Shown: positions 1-9,379 of the stretch, piece after piece
How positions within the stretch are numbered: the stretch's first letter is position 1
How the letters are laid out: each line of letters opens with the position of its first letter
Source of the DNA: CBDFMR01 sp965249765
GTDB lineage: Bacteria; Bacteroidota; Bacteroidia; Chitinophagales; Saprospiraceae
Length of the DNA stretch: 64,000 nt
NCBI GenBank assembly: GCA_965249765.1
Contig: CBDFMR010000005.1
Location: 2,728,001-2,792,000 of the forward strand
Direction: 5' to 3'
Position numbers and translations under genes: made by a program
Notes under the pieces: generated by a model
The model's input: only the letters and a program-made list of their open reading frames with translations
The model's database searches: none
Told to the model about the DNA's origin: nothing

Positions 1-116
1 CTCGTATCGGGATAATCTACATTGAAACTTTTAAATTCCATAGGGTGTTTTTCTTCCTTACAAGCTATTAATAATACAATAATGGATAGCCATAAACAGA
101 CTGTACAATTCTTCAT
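1..116 (-). CDS. Lipoprotein, N-terminal part only
   Basis: A minus-strand frame opens with ATG at 114-116 and runs without a stop off the left edge of the window. The first residues form a short hydrophobic stretch ending in LLIAC, which is a lipobox, followed by the charged stretch KEEKHPMEF. This is what a Bacteroidota lipoprotein start looks like: signal peptidase II would cut before the cysteine. Only about 38 residues are present, so no family can be assigned. It diverges from the next gene, and the interval of about 120 bases would hold both promoters. Confidence 0.6.
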   Translation of the reverse strand, partial: MKNCTVCLWLSIIVLLIACKEEKHPMEFKSFNVDYPDT

Positions 117-236
117 AGGACTGGATTAATTATTTGAAATGGTTATTGAAATACTAAAATAGAAAAAATAATACGTTTAAAGTGGATCAGCTCTATCTTT
201 ACGACCTACGTCTTCCATAAAGAGACCAATAGTAAT

Positions 237-1403
237 ATGACTAGGATTAAATTCAGAATAGCATTCATAATAGGCATATGCTGTGCAATGGCAATCATCA
301 GCGATGCCCAAAAGGAGGTGAAGACCGAGGACGGCCGCACCATCATCATCATGCCAGATGGATCTTGGGAATACAAGACCACGACAGATGTAGAAAACGA
401 GATGGAAGCTACAAGTGATACCATCAAATCTGTCCTAGTAGATGACAGTGATCTTTCCGTGTTTGAGATTCCCTCGCGTAATTCATTGGACCCTTTGGAC
501 CAGGAGGCTCAGATGATCTCTTTTTACAAAAGTGAAATAGTCAGACTTATGCCGATCATATCAGAAGATCTAATGATGAAGATGGGTACTTATAGCATTC
601 TTAGAGATGAGTATAATATTGCCAAGAAGGGTGACGACAAGCAGGAGCGCGAGTATCTAAAAGAAGAGGTGGATGATCTAAAAGATGAGATAAAGTCCCA
701 TGAGAATAAATTGAGCAGCTTAAACAAAATCGAGCGTAAGCTTTATGAAACCGAGACAAAGAAAGCAAGGGATATACAGAAGGACTTGAAGAAGATAAAG
801 AAGGATATGTTGGAGAAATTCGGTGTGGTATGGGGAGTAAATGGAAGCAGTAAAGAATCCATAGAGAACTTTTTTTTCGAATTGGAAGAGAAGAAATCTC
901 AACATGAATTGCAATGCAATATCCTTTATGATGCAGAAGATCAAAGCTTAGGACAATATAGAAAGGAGATTGCCCCGGTATATTTTTTCGCCTACACTCA
1001 TCCCAAGCTTAAAGCACACTTAAAAGAAAAGAACTTCCTCAACTGTAATGCCGCTCTTGTAGAAGTTGATGGCAATAAATTTCTAAAACTTGAGGTCAGA
1101 ATCGACTCTGACGAAGCTAAGAAAAGTTACGGAGGGATAGATCGAGAGGCTTTATTACGAATCCAACTAATAAATGGTGAAGTGGTTATTCTCAATTCTT
1201 CAAACAAGGACGGTGGAATTATCGAACCCTATAGTGGTGATACGATCTATGACCTTATCTATCCACTCCCCAATGGTGAAGCCAAAAAACTATCAAAAAC
1301 AGAAGTCGATAATGTAGGCATCATGTGGAATACTGGATTTGAAGAGTACGAAGTCTATGAGATCGATGCCTTGATGAATCAGATGAAATGCCTAAAATCT
1401 TAG
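237..1403 (+). CDS. Secreted protein with central coiled coil, unknown function
   Basis: The 388-residue product begins with a positively charged, hydrophobic signal peptide ending near SDAQ, so it is probably exported. Directly after it is the segment EDGRTIIIMPDGSWEY, a short beta-hairpin-like motif often found at the N-terminus of Bacteroidota periplasmic proteins. Residues of about 125-200 are very rich in Lys and Glu (DDKQEREYLKEEVDDLKDE onward) and should form a coiled coil. The C-terminal half looks globular. The stop lies one base before the start of miaE, so the two genes are probably cotranscribed. I do not recognise a family; a structural or scaffold role in the envelope is only a guess. 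Confidence 0.75.
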   Translation: MTRIKFRIAFIIGICCAMAIISDAQKEVKTEDGRTIIIMPDGSWEYKTTTDVENEMEATSDTIKSVLVDDSDLSVFEIPSRNSLDPLDQEAQMISFYKSEIVRLMPIISEDLMMKMGTYSILRDEYNIAKKGDDKQEREYLKEEVDDLKDEIKSHENKLSSLNKIERKLYETETKKARDIQKDLKKIKKDMLEKFGVVWGVNGSSKESIENFFFELEEKKSQHELQCNILYDAEDQSLGQYRKEIAPVYFFAYTHPKLKAHLKEKNFLNCNAALVEVDGNKFLKLEVRIDSDEAKKSYGGIDREALLRIQLINGEVVILNSSNKDGGIIEPYSGDTIYDLIYPLPNGEAKKLSKTEVDNVGIMWNTGFEEYEVYEIDALMNQMKCLKS

Positions 1404-1404
1404 T

Positions 1405-1986
1405 ATGCTCGGATTAAAATTACCCACAGACCCTCGTTGGGTCAACCTTGCTGAGAAAGACCTAGAAGAAATCCTTACTGATCATGCTTACTGTGAACTG
1501 AAGGCTGCGACAAGCTGTATTTCAATTATCCAAAAGTACTCTGATAAGTCCGATATTGTCCAGGCACTCTCTCCTATAGTAACTGAGGAGTGGGGTCATT
1601 TCAGGCAGGTTATAAGGGAGCTCGATCAGAGGGGACTAAAGCTTGGCTTTCAAAGAAAGGATGAGTACGTAAACAAACTAATGTCCTTTCAGAAGAAAGG
1701 TGGCTCTAAGAATGATAGCCTTGTAGAGAAACTTCTTATTTGCGCCCTTATAGAGGCTAGGAGTTGTGAACGATTTAGATTGCTGTCATTACATATCTCA
1801 GAGGAGGAGCTTCGTGATTTTTATCATGGCTTTATGGTATCAGAAGCTGGCCATTACCGCTTGTTTATCGATCTTGCCAAGAAATACGGCGGTGAAGAAA
1901 AAGTGCAGGAAAGATGGCAGGAGTACCTCACCTTTGAGGCACAAGTGATGGAAGGTCTAGCCTATCGCGGTGATAGGGTGCATTGA
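1405..1986 (+). CDS. miaE: tRNA-(ms2io6A37)-hydroxylase MiaE
   Basis: The 193-residue protein has the ferritin-like di-iron pattern of MiaE. Visible pieces are E31 in the first helix, an ExxH pair (E62 to H65, TEEWGHF), a second carboxylate in IEARSCERF and a second ExxH in SEAGHY. MiaE hydroxylates the isopentenyl group of ms2i6A at position 37 of tRNAs that read UNN codons, using a di-iron centre and oxygen. Length matches the family (about 190-210). It starts one base after the preceding stop, which implies translational coupling. The family is widespread in Bacteroidota. Confidence is high because all four metal-ligand motifs are in order and spacing. Confidence 0.93.
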   Translation: MLGLKLPTDPRWVNLAEKDLEEILTDHAYCELKAATSCISIIQKYSDKSDIVQALSPIVTEEWGHFRQVIRELDQRGLKLGFQRKDEYVNKLMSFQKKGGSKNDSLVEKLLICALIEARSCERFRLLSLHISEEELRDFYHGFMVSEAGHYRLFIDLAKKYGGEEKVQERWQEYLTFEAQVMEGLAYRGDRVH

Positions 1987-2381
1987 TGGTTATCATTATA
2001 AGGTTATTAGTTCTTGGAAACTTAATAAATCCCCAATGACTAATTTTATACTGCCACTGAGGTCTAGAATTTGTATCCACTAAGAAAAGTTATGGAAGGT
2101 CACCAGGCCCAACTTGAACTGGAGCTCGTCCAATCAGGGTCCCAAATTAAACTCTGAGTCTACCCTACCCAGTATATCATAAGACTGGGCATGCAATGTT
2201 TTATTATCCTGCCTGATGGCACATAAATATCTACCTAAGGGATCGAATATCTTGGTTTTTAAAAGTAACTTATTGTGGCGATAAAGAAATATTGAAAGTA
2301 CATCCACTTAGAAAAAAGTAATAAACAAAAAATAGGCACCACAAGTGGCACCCATCATTCAATAAACCTCTTCAATCTCAA
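1987..2381. other. Intergenic region with a possible decayed fragment
   Basis: A gene-free stretch of about 395 bases between miaE and the converging TPR/PD40 gene. The first 140 bases show nothing I can name. A short minus-strand frame in the middle (2134-2306) is listed separately as a possible sorting-domain remnant. No convincing terminator hairpin with a T-tract was found downstream of miaE. Confidence 0.5.
2134..2306 (-). pseudogene. Possible remnant of a T9SS C-terminal sorting domain
   Basis: A minus-strand frame without an ATG reads DVLSIFLYRHNKLL, then KTKIFDPLGRYLCAI and finally YDILGRVDSEFNLGP before a TGA. The alternating hydrophobic strands and the FDPLGRYL/YDILGRV turns resemble the beta-sandwich tail of T9SS cargo proteins. 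An in-frame stop lies just upstream, so no complete gene exists. This may be the last trace of a larger deleted gene, but the evidence is composition and pattern only. Chance is a real alternative. Confidence 0.3.
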
Positions 2382-4351
2382 TTAATTTTCTTTCAACGGC
2401 ATCAGGATTCCACCTTCATCAATTACGACGGCTGCATCTCTAAATCCACGATTGATGGCCTTAATTTTTGCTGACTTTGCGTTTAATAAATTGCTATAGC
2501 CACTAAGGACAAATATGGTCCAACTGCCCTTAGTCCACTGTTCAATATTGCCTAAATCTTTTGCCTTGTTTACGTCAAACCATATCGGGTTTTCATAGGA
2601 CGCCAAGCGTACTTTATAGTTGCTGGTACGCGGAGCTTCTGAGCTGTATTCAGTAGTATTAAATTGTTCTTCGACAGAAGAAAATGCCAATTCCAATTCA
2701 CTTGTATTCAATGACTCCCTTGTCAGAAATGCATCTTTGTAACCCATGTTTCTAACTCCTTCCAGTACCCTACGTGCTTCCGCTTCATCAGTATAGTAAC
2801 CCACCTTGATCTTCGTGCTGTTCCTCTTGAAAACCTTATAGATATTTCCATACTTGATCAACCTTCTATAAGAATTGATATCACTTCTGGTATTAAAGAA
2901 TGCAGCTACTTGTACAAAATAGACTTGAGTACCTTCCGCAATGATTTCACCATATGACACCCTTCTTGCCGCTCTGAAATCTACCGTTCCCACTGTAGTC
3001 CTTTCTGTCAATTTACCGAGATCCACAGCACGTGGCACAGATAACTCATCAAGCCGTGCCTCGCCACCTACAAGCGACTCGCTGTTGCTACTCACAAGTG
3101 AAACTATATCCTGTGAGATGGTCAATTCCCTGGCCATGTATATGTCATCCTTTCCTCTACCTCCCATTCTATTGGAGGTGAAGTAGAACATGTCGTTCTT
3201 TGCATTCTTGATTAGAAAATAATCGTCAGATGGAGAGTTGATTCCTTTACCCATATTCTCGGGATAAGTCCATCCTTCCTTAAATGTTGATACAAAGGCG
3301 TCATATCCTCCTAGCCCAAAATGATAATCTGATGAAAAGTATAATTCGGAGTCTACCAAGTAAGGCGTAATTTCGTTTCCTGATGTGTTGACTTGATCTC
3401 CTAGATTTTCTGGAGTTGACCATTTCCATCGACCAATAGGGAGCGATATAAATCGTATCCACCATATCCACCATCTCTATTGGAGGCAAAATACAGCTCC
3501 TGCCCGTCAGCTGTCAAATATGGAAAACCCGTCGAGCTTCCTATCTCATTGTGAGAAAATGAACGACCTGTTTCCAACTGACCATTTACAGTTACATCAC
3601 TGAAGTATATAGCCATATCTACATCCCAGGGATAGATAAAATTTCTTCCATCCAAAAACCTGTTGCTTGTATATGCCGCCGTCTTCAGATCAGAAGTATA
3701 ACTTACTGGACCTATTCCCATACTAGCATTGGTATCAAAATTTATCTTGGAATGCAATCCGTTTAATGCCGGGTCTAGCTTATCACTAATGTAGAGATTG
3801 TTAAAAGCTGACTGACTCACCGCTACGTCCTTCTCTCCTTCAAATGAGCAGTAAACAAGTTTGTCCCCATAAAGAGACGCACCAAAATCAGACGTCTTGC
3901 TATTGAGCTTGAATAGTCTGAGATCATACTTCTCATTCTCTTTGAGCCTATCAATGGCAAAGTCAATATTGGAAAGATGATATTGTGCCACCTCAGGGTG
4001 GTTTTCCATCATACGATTGTAGACCAATCGTGCATCCTTATACTTACCCGTATTTTTTAATGTATTGGCATAGTTTAGGTTGTCATGGAGATCCATTGAT
4101 GATTCGTTCTTCTTATACCAAACCAACGCCTCAATAGGGTCTCCTAGATAATTATAGGATTCCGCTATTCGCAACTGGACGTCTATATTTTGGGGATCAG
4201 AATCAAGCAAATCCTTATAATTCTGAATGGCCAGTTCGAAGGCTTTTAACTCAAATTGCTTATTTGCCGTTTCTAGCAGGCTCTGGGCCGAACTCATCAC
4301 GGCGATTAAAGTAAAAAGTACAAATAAGGGTAATCGTAGTGGTCTTATCAT
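2382..4351 (-). pseudogene. TPR-PD40-SPOR envelope protein, split by a frameshift
   Basis: Two minus-strand frames form one protein. The upstream part (4351 to 3401) starts at the ATG before RPLRLPLFVLF, has a signal peptide, TPR helices (ANKQFELKAFELAIQNYKD onward) and PD40 beta-propeller repeats such as FASNRDGGYGGYDLYRS. It stops at LQKI. The other frame continues the same repeat as WSTPENLG, then YFSSDYHFGLGGYDAF, and ends in two SPOR-like segments (YFVQVAAFFNTRSDI and YKVRLASYENPIW). Restoring one base near 3420-3425 (DG-KWSTPEN) joins them. Homologues are peptidoglycan-binding or T9SS/gliding-associated envelope proteins related to PorE, but the usual OmpA domain is replaced by SPOR-like repeats. 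The longer start at 4435 was rejected because the signal peptide begins at 4351. The break may be a real mutation or an assembly indel. Confidence 0.75.
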
Positions 4352-4560
4352 AACAATTGATGTCATAGTCATAAAGTGATACGTATTAAACTTTTCAAAT
4401 ATATGAAGATTGTTGGTAGATAGGGGTAAATGCATGTGGAATTTTTATATATATAGATAATTATAATTTGTCGTCGGTATTATATTGTATGATTGTACTA
4501 CCCCATCCCGTAGTCAATTCTAGCCTAATTCTGTATATTTAGCTATCCAATAAAAACAGA

Positions 4561-7491
4561 ATGAAACGACTAGCACTATTTGCTTTTCTCCTCTTTTTCA
4601 TCAAGGAGTTATCTGTCGCTCAACGAATTAACCATGTCCTTGGTGAAGTCCTCATTAAAGTAGATGATTCTCAAGAAATTATGGAGGTAGTCGGGTCTTT
4701 TGAGCCATTTGACAACAAGCCCAGCCAGCTTAAAGCTGACCGCCTTATCACTGACCCTATGTTGATTTATCGACTGTCTTTCAATCACAATGAAATTAAT
4801 GAATTTGACTTTTTAGATGCTTTGCGACATCATGGTGCCATAGAAATTGCACAATTCAACCACATCGGTAGTTTTCGGAAATCTCCTAATGATCCACTAT
4901 TCTCTGATCAATGGCAATACATCAATGATGGTTCTTCTGGTGGTGTGGTCAATGCCGACCTTGACATAGACCTTGCATGGGACATCACTACAGGTGGCTT
5001 GACGGCTGATGGGGACACCATCGTCGTATGTGTACTAGACGATGGGATATCTGAAAATCATCCAGATTTTACCAATAATAGGTGGATCAACTATGGAGAG
5101 ATCCCGAATAATGGAATGGATGATGACGGCAACGGATATACGGATGACTATTTTGGATGGGATGTCATAAATGGCTCTGACGATGTATTCGATGGCGGAG
5201 GTCATGGGACACCTGTTGCAGGAATCATTGGTGCCGATGGCGACAATATGATAGGTGTCACTGGCATCAACTGGAGTGTAAAGTTGATGATCGTTCAACT
5301 CAATAGTGTAACTGAAGCTGATGTCATCGCCGGGTATTCCTATCCGTACGCTTTTAGAAAAAGATACAATGAAACTCAGGGTGCTGAAGGTGCCTTTGTA
5401 GTTGCAACCAATTCTTCATGGGGTGTAGATCTGGGAAATCCTGAAGATGCCCCTTTATGGTGCGCTTTTTATGATTCTCTAGGCATGCAGGGAATATTAA
5501 ACTGCGGAGCTACTATCAATGATAATGTTAATGTCGATGTGGAAGGTGATCTGCCGACGGCTTGTGGTTCGGATTTTATGATCAGCGTGACAAATATGAC
5601 CAGGCAAGACGTCAAGGAAAATTTTGCAGGATATGGTCTTGAGACTATAGATCTTGGAGCATATGGTGAGGAGACGTATACTACCAGCTTTAATTCTTAC
5701 GGAGGGTTTGTAGGAACATCAGGAGCTACTCCTCATGTTGCAGGAACAGTAGCACTCTTGCATGCACTTCCTTGTAGTGACATAATATCTCTTATCAAAT
5801 CTTCACCGTCTCAAGGAGCTCTCCTAATTCGAGATCACATTCTTAATGGAGTCTCTCCCAATGCATCTCTGGATGGGATAACAGTCACGGGCGGAAGATT
5901 AAATATAAACGGTTCCGTTCAGCGCGCTATGGCAACTTGCGGTCCCTGCTCACAGCCATATATTACTCGGATTCTAGATCTCACCGATGAGTCCATCGTA
6001 ATTGAGTGGAATACACCGGATGATGCAACAAAAGTGAACATCCGCTACTCGATATCGGGTAATAGCAATTATACGGAGGTCATGAATGTCACTTCTGGAT
6101 TTTTGATTGAGAATTTAATGCCGTGTACATTTTACAACTTCGAACTTCAATCTGTATGTATGGATTCTATCGCTGATTATGGTCTTGCCTATACTATACA
6201 GACTGAAGGTTGCTGTGAGTCTCCATCAGGGCTCGAAGTCAGTGGATTTGGTGATTCGACAGCAGAGGTATCATGGGAGTCAGTTTTCGGTGCCAGCCAT
6301 TACATAGTTGATTATAGGCTAGATGGTGAAGTTGCCTGGACGAGTGTACAATCACCGACTAATTCATCTATGCTAGCAGATTTAGAATCCTGTACTCCAT
6401 ATGAGGTGAGGGTAAAGACGATATGCCCTACCCTTGAAAGCGAGTATTCTTCGATAATTATATTCTCGACACAATGCGGAAGCTGCTCTGTCGGCTACTG
6501 TGATTTCCCATCATTAGATAATGCAGAAGAATGGATAAGCAGAGTTGTATTAGAGGATTTGATCAATGACTCGGAAGCGGATCCTGACGGTTATGGAGAC
6601 TACCTTGGATTTGCCACCACAGTTCTGGAGAGAGGAATACTATACAGTATTACGGTGGAACCAGAGTTTGACCTCTTTCCATTTGAAGAGTACTTCAAGG
6701 TATGGATAGACTTCAATCAAGATAAGGTATTTGATGCCTCAGAGATGGTATTAGAATCTGATTTCTCTACTGACGATGCTGTAACTAAGTCCTTTATCGT
6801 ACCCAATGATGCTATGGTCGGATCTACCAGGATGAGAGTAATAATGATTTTCGATTCCAACGAAGCCACAGGTTGTGACAACGCGGGAGTTGATTTTGGC
6901 GAAGTGGAAGACTACTGTGTTACTATACTGGAAGGAAATCAAGGTTGTAATGAAATACCCGTGCCCACTATCACATCTAATACATCATCAGAAACCATAT
7001 TGGTCTGGCCATATTTGATGACACCATTGGCATACAATGTCAGGTATAAAAAAGTTGTCGATGTGGACTGGCAAATATTGACTGTAACAGAACCCATGGT
7101 CACTTTTCAGGGACTGGACGTATGCTCGCGATACGAAACGCAGGTAAGATCAGTATGTAGCTTTGACACCAGCGGCTACTCATCATCAGTCGAGTTTGAT
7201 TTTAGATGTCCAAGTGCTGTCGATGACCTTGATCACTTTACCAACATAAATTTGTCTCCTAATCCCGCATCGGAAATTACAAGATTATCATTTGACATAC
7301 TCTTCAATAGTGAAATACAGATTACACTGTTCAACGTTGACGGCCAAGAAGTAATGTCATTGCCCAGAAATATTTTAAGTCAAAGTAGTTATCATATCAC
7401 TATCGAAACAGAATCACTTTCTTCAGGAATATATTTTATAGAGTTGAGAGATGGTAACAAAGTGCATGGAATAAGAATGATCAAATTGTAA
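4561..7491 (+). CDS. Secreted subtilisin-like protease with Fn3, GEVED and T9SS domains
   Basis: A 976-residue S8 serine protease. It has a signal peptide (about 1-20), a prodomain (about 20-110) and a catalytic domain with D160 (VCVLDDG), H215 (GGGHGTPVAG) and S387 (GTSGATPHVAG). Two fibronectin-III-like modules follow (about 465-640), each flanked by Cys-rich linkers, then a GEVED domain (about 650-800; ends in GEVEDYC), another Fn3 and a T9SS type A sorting domain (last about 75 residues, NLSPNPASE to GIRMIKL). The inserted DDDGNGYTDDYFGWD loop is typical of Bacteroidota subtilases. It should be exported by T9SS and anchored or released at the cell surface, where it degrades proteins. It is followed 18 bases later by a VanZ gene. 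Confidence 0.92.
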   Translation: MKRLALFAFLLFFIKELSVAQRINHVLGEVLIKVDDSQEIMEVVGSFEPFDNKPSQLKADRLITDPMLIYRLSFNHNEINEFDFLDALRHHGAIEIAQFNHIGSFRKSPNDPLFSDQWQYINDGSSGGVVNADLDIDLAWDITTGGLTADGDTIVVCVLDDGISENHPDFTNNRWINYGEIPNNGMDDDGNGYTDDYFGWDVINGSDDVFDGGGHGTPVAGIIGADGDNMIGVTGINWSVKLMIVQLNSVTEADVIAGYSYPYAFRKRYNETQGAEGAFVVATNSSWGVDLGNPEDAPLWCAFYDSLGMQGILNCGATINDNVNVDVEGDLPTACGSDFMISVTNMTRQDVKENFAGYGLETIDLGAYGEETYTTSFNSYGGFVGTSGATPHVAGTVALLHALPCSDIISLIKSSPSQGALLIRDHILNGVSPNASLDGITVTGGRLNINGSVQRAMATCGPCSQPYITRILDLTDESIVIEWNTPDDATKVNIRYSISGNSNYTEVMNVTSGFLIENLMPCTFYNFELQSVCMDSIADYGLAYTIQTEGCCESPSGLEVSGFGDSTAEVSWESVFGASHYIVDYRLDGEVAWTSVQSPTNSSMLADLESCTPYEVRVKTICPTLESEYSSIIIFSTQCGSCSVGYCDFPSLDNAEEWISRVVLEDLINDSEADPDGYGDYLGFATTVLERGILYSITVEPEFDLFPFEEYFKVWIDFNQDKVFDASEMVLESDFSTDDAVTKSFIVPNDAMVGSTRMRVIMIFDSNEATGCDNAGVDFGEVEDYCVTILEGNQGCNEIPVPTITSNTSSETILVWPYLMTPLAYNVRYKKVVDVDWQILTVTEPMVTFQGLDVCSRYETQVRSVCSFDTSGYSSSVEFDFRCPSAVDDLDHFTNINLSPNPASEITRLSFDILFNSEIQITLFNVDGQEVMSLPRNILSQSSYHITIETESLSSGIYFIELRDGNKVHGIRMIKL

Positions 7492-7509
7492 TTATTCTTT
7501 CGCAAGACT

Positions 7510-7866
7510 ATGAGAAGAAATCGATATCTAATTCCTGCCATTCTGTTGGTACTCATTGCCACGTTATCTCCAGCTCAGGATACTGGCATTACTACTGACT
7601 ATGACAAAATAGCTCACGCTCTCATTTTCTTTACAATGATGATAAACGGACTCTATGCGTTCTCTGGGTCGAAGCACATTGCTAAATGGATTACGGCTTG
7701 TGTCATTCTTGCGATTCTTACGGAAGTTTTTCAAAGCTACATACCGGGAAGATCATTGGAAGCATTGGACTCTGTGGCCAACCTGACAGGGCTACTTCTT
7801 GCATTCCTCGTATATGAACTATTTAAAACCAGGATAAATAGGGTGTTTATGATTTTAAAGGCTTAA
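7510..7866 (+). CDS. VanZ-like membrane protein
   Basis: The 118-residue protein has about four hydrophobic segments and the VanZ-family signature region DKIAHALIFFTMM, then TEVFQSYIPGRSLEALDSVANLTGLLLAF. The DxxxHxxxF and E-x-x-Q-x-x-x-P-x-R-x-x-x-x-x-D motifs are both present and in the usual order. VanZ relatives are small inner-membrane proteins of unclear biochemical role; one member contributes to teicoplanin resistance in enterococci, which does not imply resistance here. It lies between the S8 protease and the ruined LigD gene, with two bases to the latter. Confidence 0.88.
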   Translation: MRRNRYLIPAILLVLIATLSPAQDTGITTDYDKIAHALIFFTMMINGLYAFSGSKHIAKWITACVILAILTEVFQSYIPGRSLEALDSVANLTGLLLAFLVYELFKTRINRVFMILKA

Positions 7867-7868
7867 AA

Positions 7869-8195
7869 TTGACGATGGAATGTGTCAATACGATCGTTGA
7901 TGGTCATAAGATTTCACTCTCCAATCTGTCAAAGCCTCTCTACCCACAGATTGGTGTGACGAAGGCTGATATTATTAAATATACCATGAAGGTCAGTGAT
8001 TTTATGTTATCATTTATCAAGTATCGGCCGTTGACTCTGATCCGATTTCCAGATGGGATTACCTCACATAGTTTTACTCCAAGAATAAACGAATTTCTTG
8101 AAACCAACTATCCCCGAGGCAGAGCCATAGGGGTATTTCGCTGGTTTCATTTTGACCTGAAGGTCAAAAACCGAAATTCTCTGATGTTTAGTTGA
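7869..8195 (+). pseudogene. ligD: LigD polymerase-domain fragment (NHEJ), decayed
   Basis: The first 68 residues read as a LigD primase/polymerase domain: VDGHKISLSNLSKPLYPQ, then KADIIKYTMKVSDFMLSF and RPLTLIRFPDGITSHSF. The expected continuation FYSKNK and then RIS-stop-NQLSPR appears only in another frame, so a one-base loss near 8072 and a TGA where Trp is expected have both hit the gene. From about 8112 the sequence is unrelated palindromic DNA and the rest of LigD is gone. PolDoms of LigD add nucleotides at double-strand breaks in Ku-dependent end joining. The next reading frame is a Ku fragment, so this was a ligD-ku locus. Confidence 0.8.
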
Positions 8196-8245
8196 AAACC
8201 TTAGGTTTTCAAACTTTCCTCTCAACCCCGAGGCAAGCCTCGAGG
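8150..8245. repeat. Three consecutive hairpins filling the LigD-Ku deletion
   Basis: Three short inverted repeats stand in a row: TTTTGACC/GGTCAAAA (8150-8169, perfect), GAAAACC/GGTTTTC (8194-8210, perfect) and CCCCGAGGC/GCCTCGAGG (8226-8245, one mismatch). A partial second copy of the last motif (CCCCGAGGCAGAGCC) sits at 8112-8126. They occupy exactly the place where the end of ligD and the start of ku should be. They may be a small repetitive element or the scar of one; a transcription terminator is possible for the third hairpin, but it has no clean T-tract. Confidence 0.55.
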
Positions 8246-8277
8246 TATTTTCTTCGAATAAATCCTATCAACTGCTA

Positions 8278-8688
8278 TTGACTGCTCTTATAAATTCTCA
8301 ACTAGCAGCCATCGGTAGGGTAATCATCAGGGATCGCGAGGATGTAGTCCTACTGACTCCGTACAAGAATGCCATGATCATGTACAAACTGCGATATCCC
8401 GAAGAGTTAAAATCTATAGAAGAAATACCCGATGCAAAACCCAAAGAAGTAACGGATGGAGAATTAAAACTGGCTGCACAATTGATAGATTCTCTCAAGC
8501 CCAGTTTTAGCGAAGTAAGTTTTGAGGATAATTATACTGATGCAATGATGGATATCATCCAAGGTAAGATTGATGGCAAGGAAGTGATCACAGTACAAGA
8601 TGAATTGCCTTCAGCTCCTGTGGTCGATATTATGGATGCCTTGAAAAAGAGTATAGAGCACTCAAAGAAAATTAAGAAGACTTCATAA
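8278..8688 (+). pseudogene. ku: Ku protein, C-terminal fragment
   Basis: The 136-residue frame begins inside the Ku core: IGRVIIRDREDVVLLTPY, then IMYKLRYPEEL, ELKLAAQLIDSLKPSF and EDNYTDAMMDIIQGKIDGKE, followed by DIMDALKKSIEHSKK. These are the characteristic last two thirds of the bacterial Ku bridge and C-terminal region. About 120 N-terminal residues (the beta-barrel start) are missing, so it cannot form the DNA-encircling ring. Bacterial Ku binds broken ends and recruits LigD. Its stop overlaps the start of the following nuclease pseudogene (TAATG), an old operon arrangement. Confidence 0.85.
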
Positions 8689-9379
8689 TGTTCTCCATTC
8701 TCTCATGGAATATTCGTCAAGGTGGAGGCAATCGCATCTCTCGGATATTAAAGAAGATACGGAACGATGGTCACTCGTGCTTGGTATTAAGTGAATTCCG
8801 CAACAATAGCAATGGTGTCGCCCTTCGATCTGGACTTCTCAAACTCGGTTATCTGTACTAGCAAGTTACTGCAGCATCCCTCCAGAAAAACTCAGTTTTG
8901 ATCGCTAGTAAATACGCTTGTGATTTCCATCTGTATCTAAATAGCGAGTATCTCTATACTGATAATATCATAAAAGCAAGCTTCCCTGCATTTGATCTTC
9001 TTGGCACCTATATGCACACAAAAAGAAGCATCAAATATTCGACCTCGTGATGGAGGCATCAAAAGATAGAGAAGAAATTATCCTTACCGACGATCTCTAT
9101 ACTGGCGTTAATGGGCTGGATCAAGAAGAAAAATATTTTTGGTATCAGGATGCATGGAAGGTGTGTATAGAATCTGGTTATGAGGATGCTTACAGGTCTA
9201 AACATGGCGAGAAAAGAGATTATTCATGGTATAGTCATCAAGGGAATGGATACAGGTATGATCATTTCTTGGTCAAAATGACGATGCTACCATTTGTCAA
9301 AAATTGTGATTACCTACATGCATATCGAGAAGAAGGACTATCTGATCATTCTGCTATGTTGCTTGAGTTGGATTCCTGA
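8688..9379 (+). pseudogene. Endonuclease/exonuclease/phosphatase family protein, inactivated
   Basis: The frame starts at 8688 with FSILSWNIRQGGGNR, the canonical EEP N-terminus (metal-binding N in WNIR), and LVLSEFR with the catalytic Glu. A TAG at about 8860 interrupts it and a frameshift at about 9025-9045 moves the rest to another frame. The C-terminal part reads LVMEASKDREEIILTDDLYT, NGYRYDHFLV and finally GLSDHSAMLLELDS, which includes the SDH motif that ends EEP enzymes. The gene followed ku in an operon, so it may have served DNA repair. With one stop and one frameshift it is dead unless the assembly is wrong. It overlaps the converging alkB tail by 34 bases. Confidence 0.82.
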
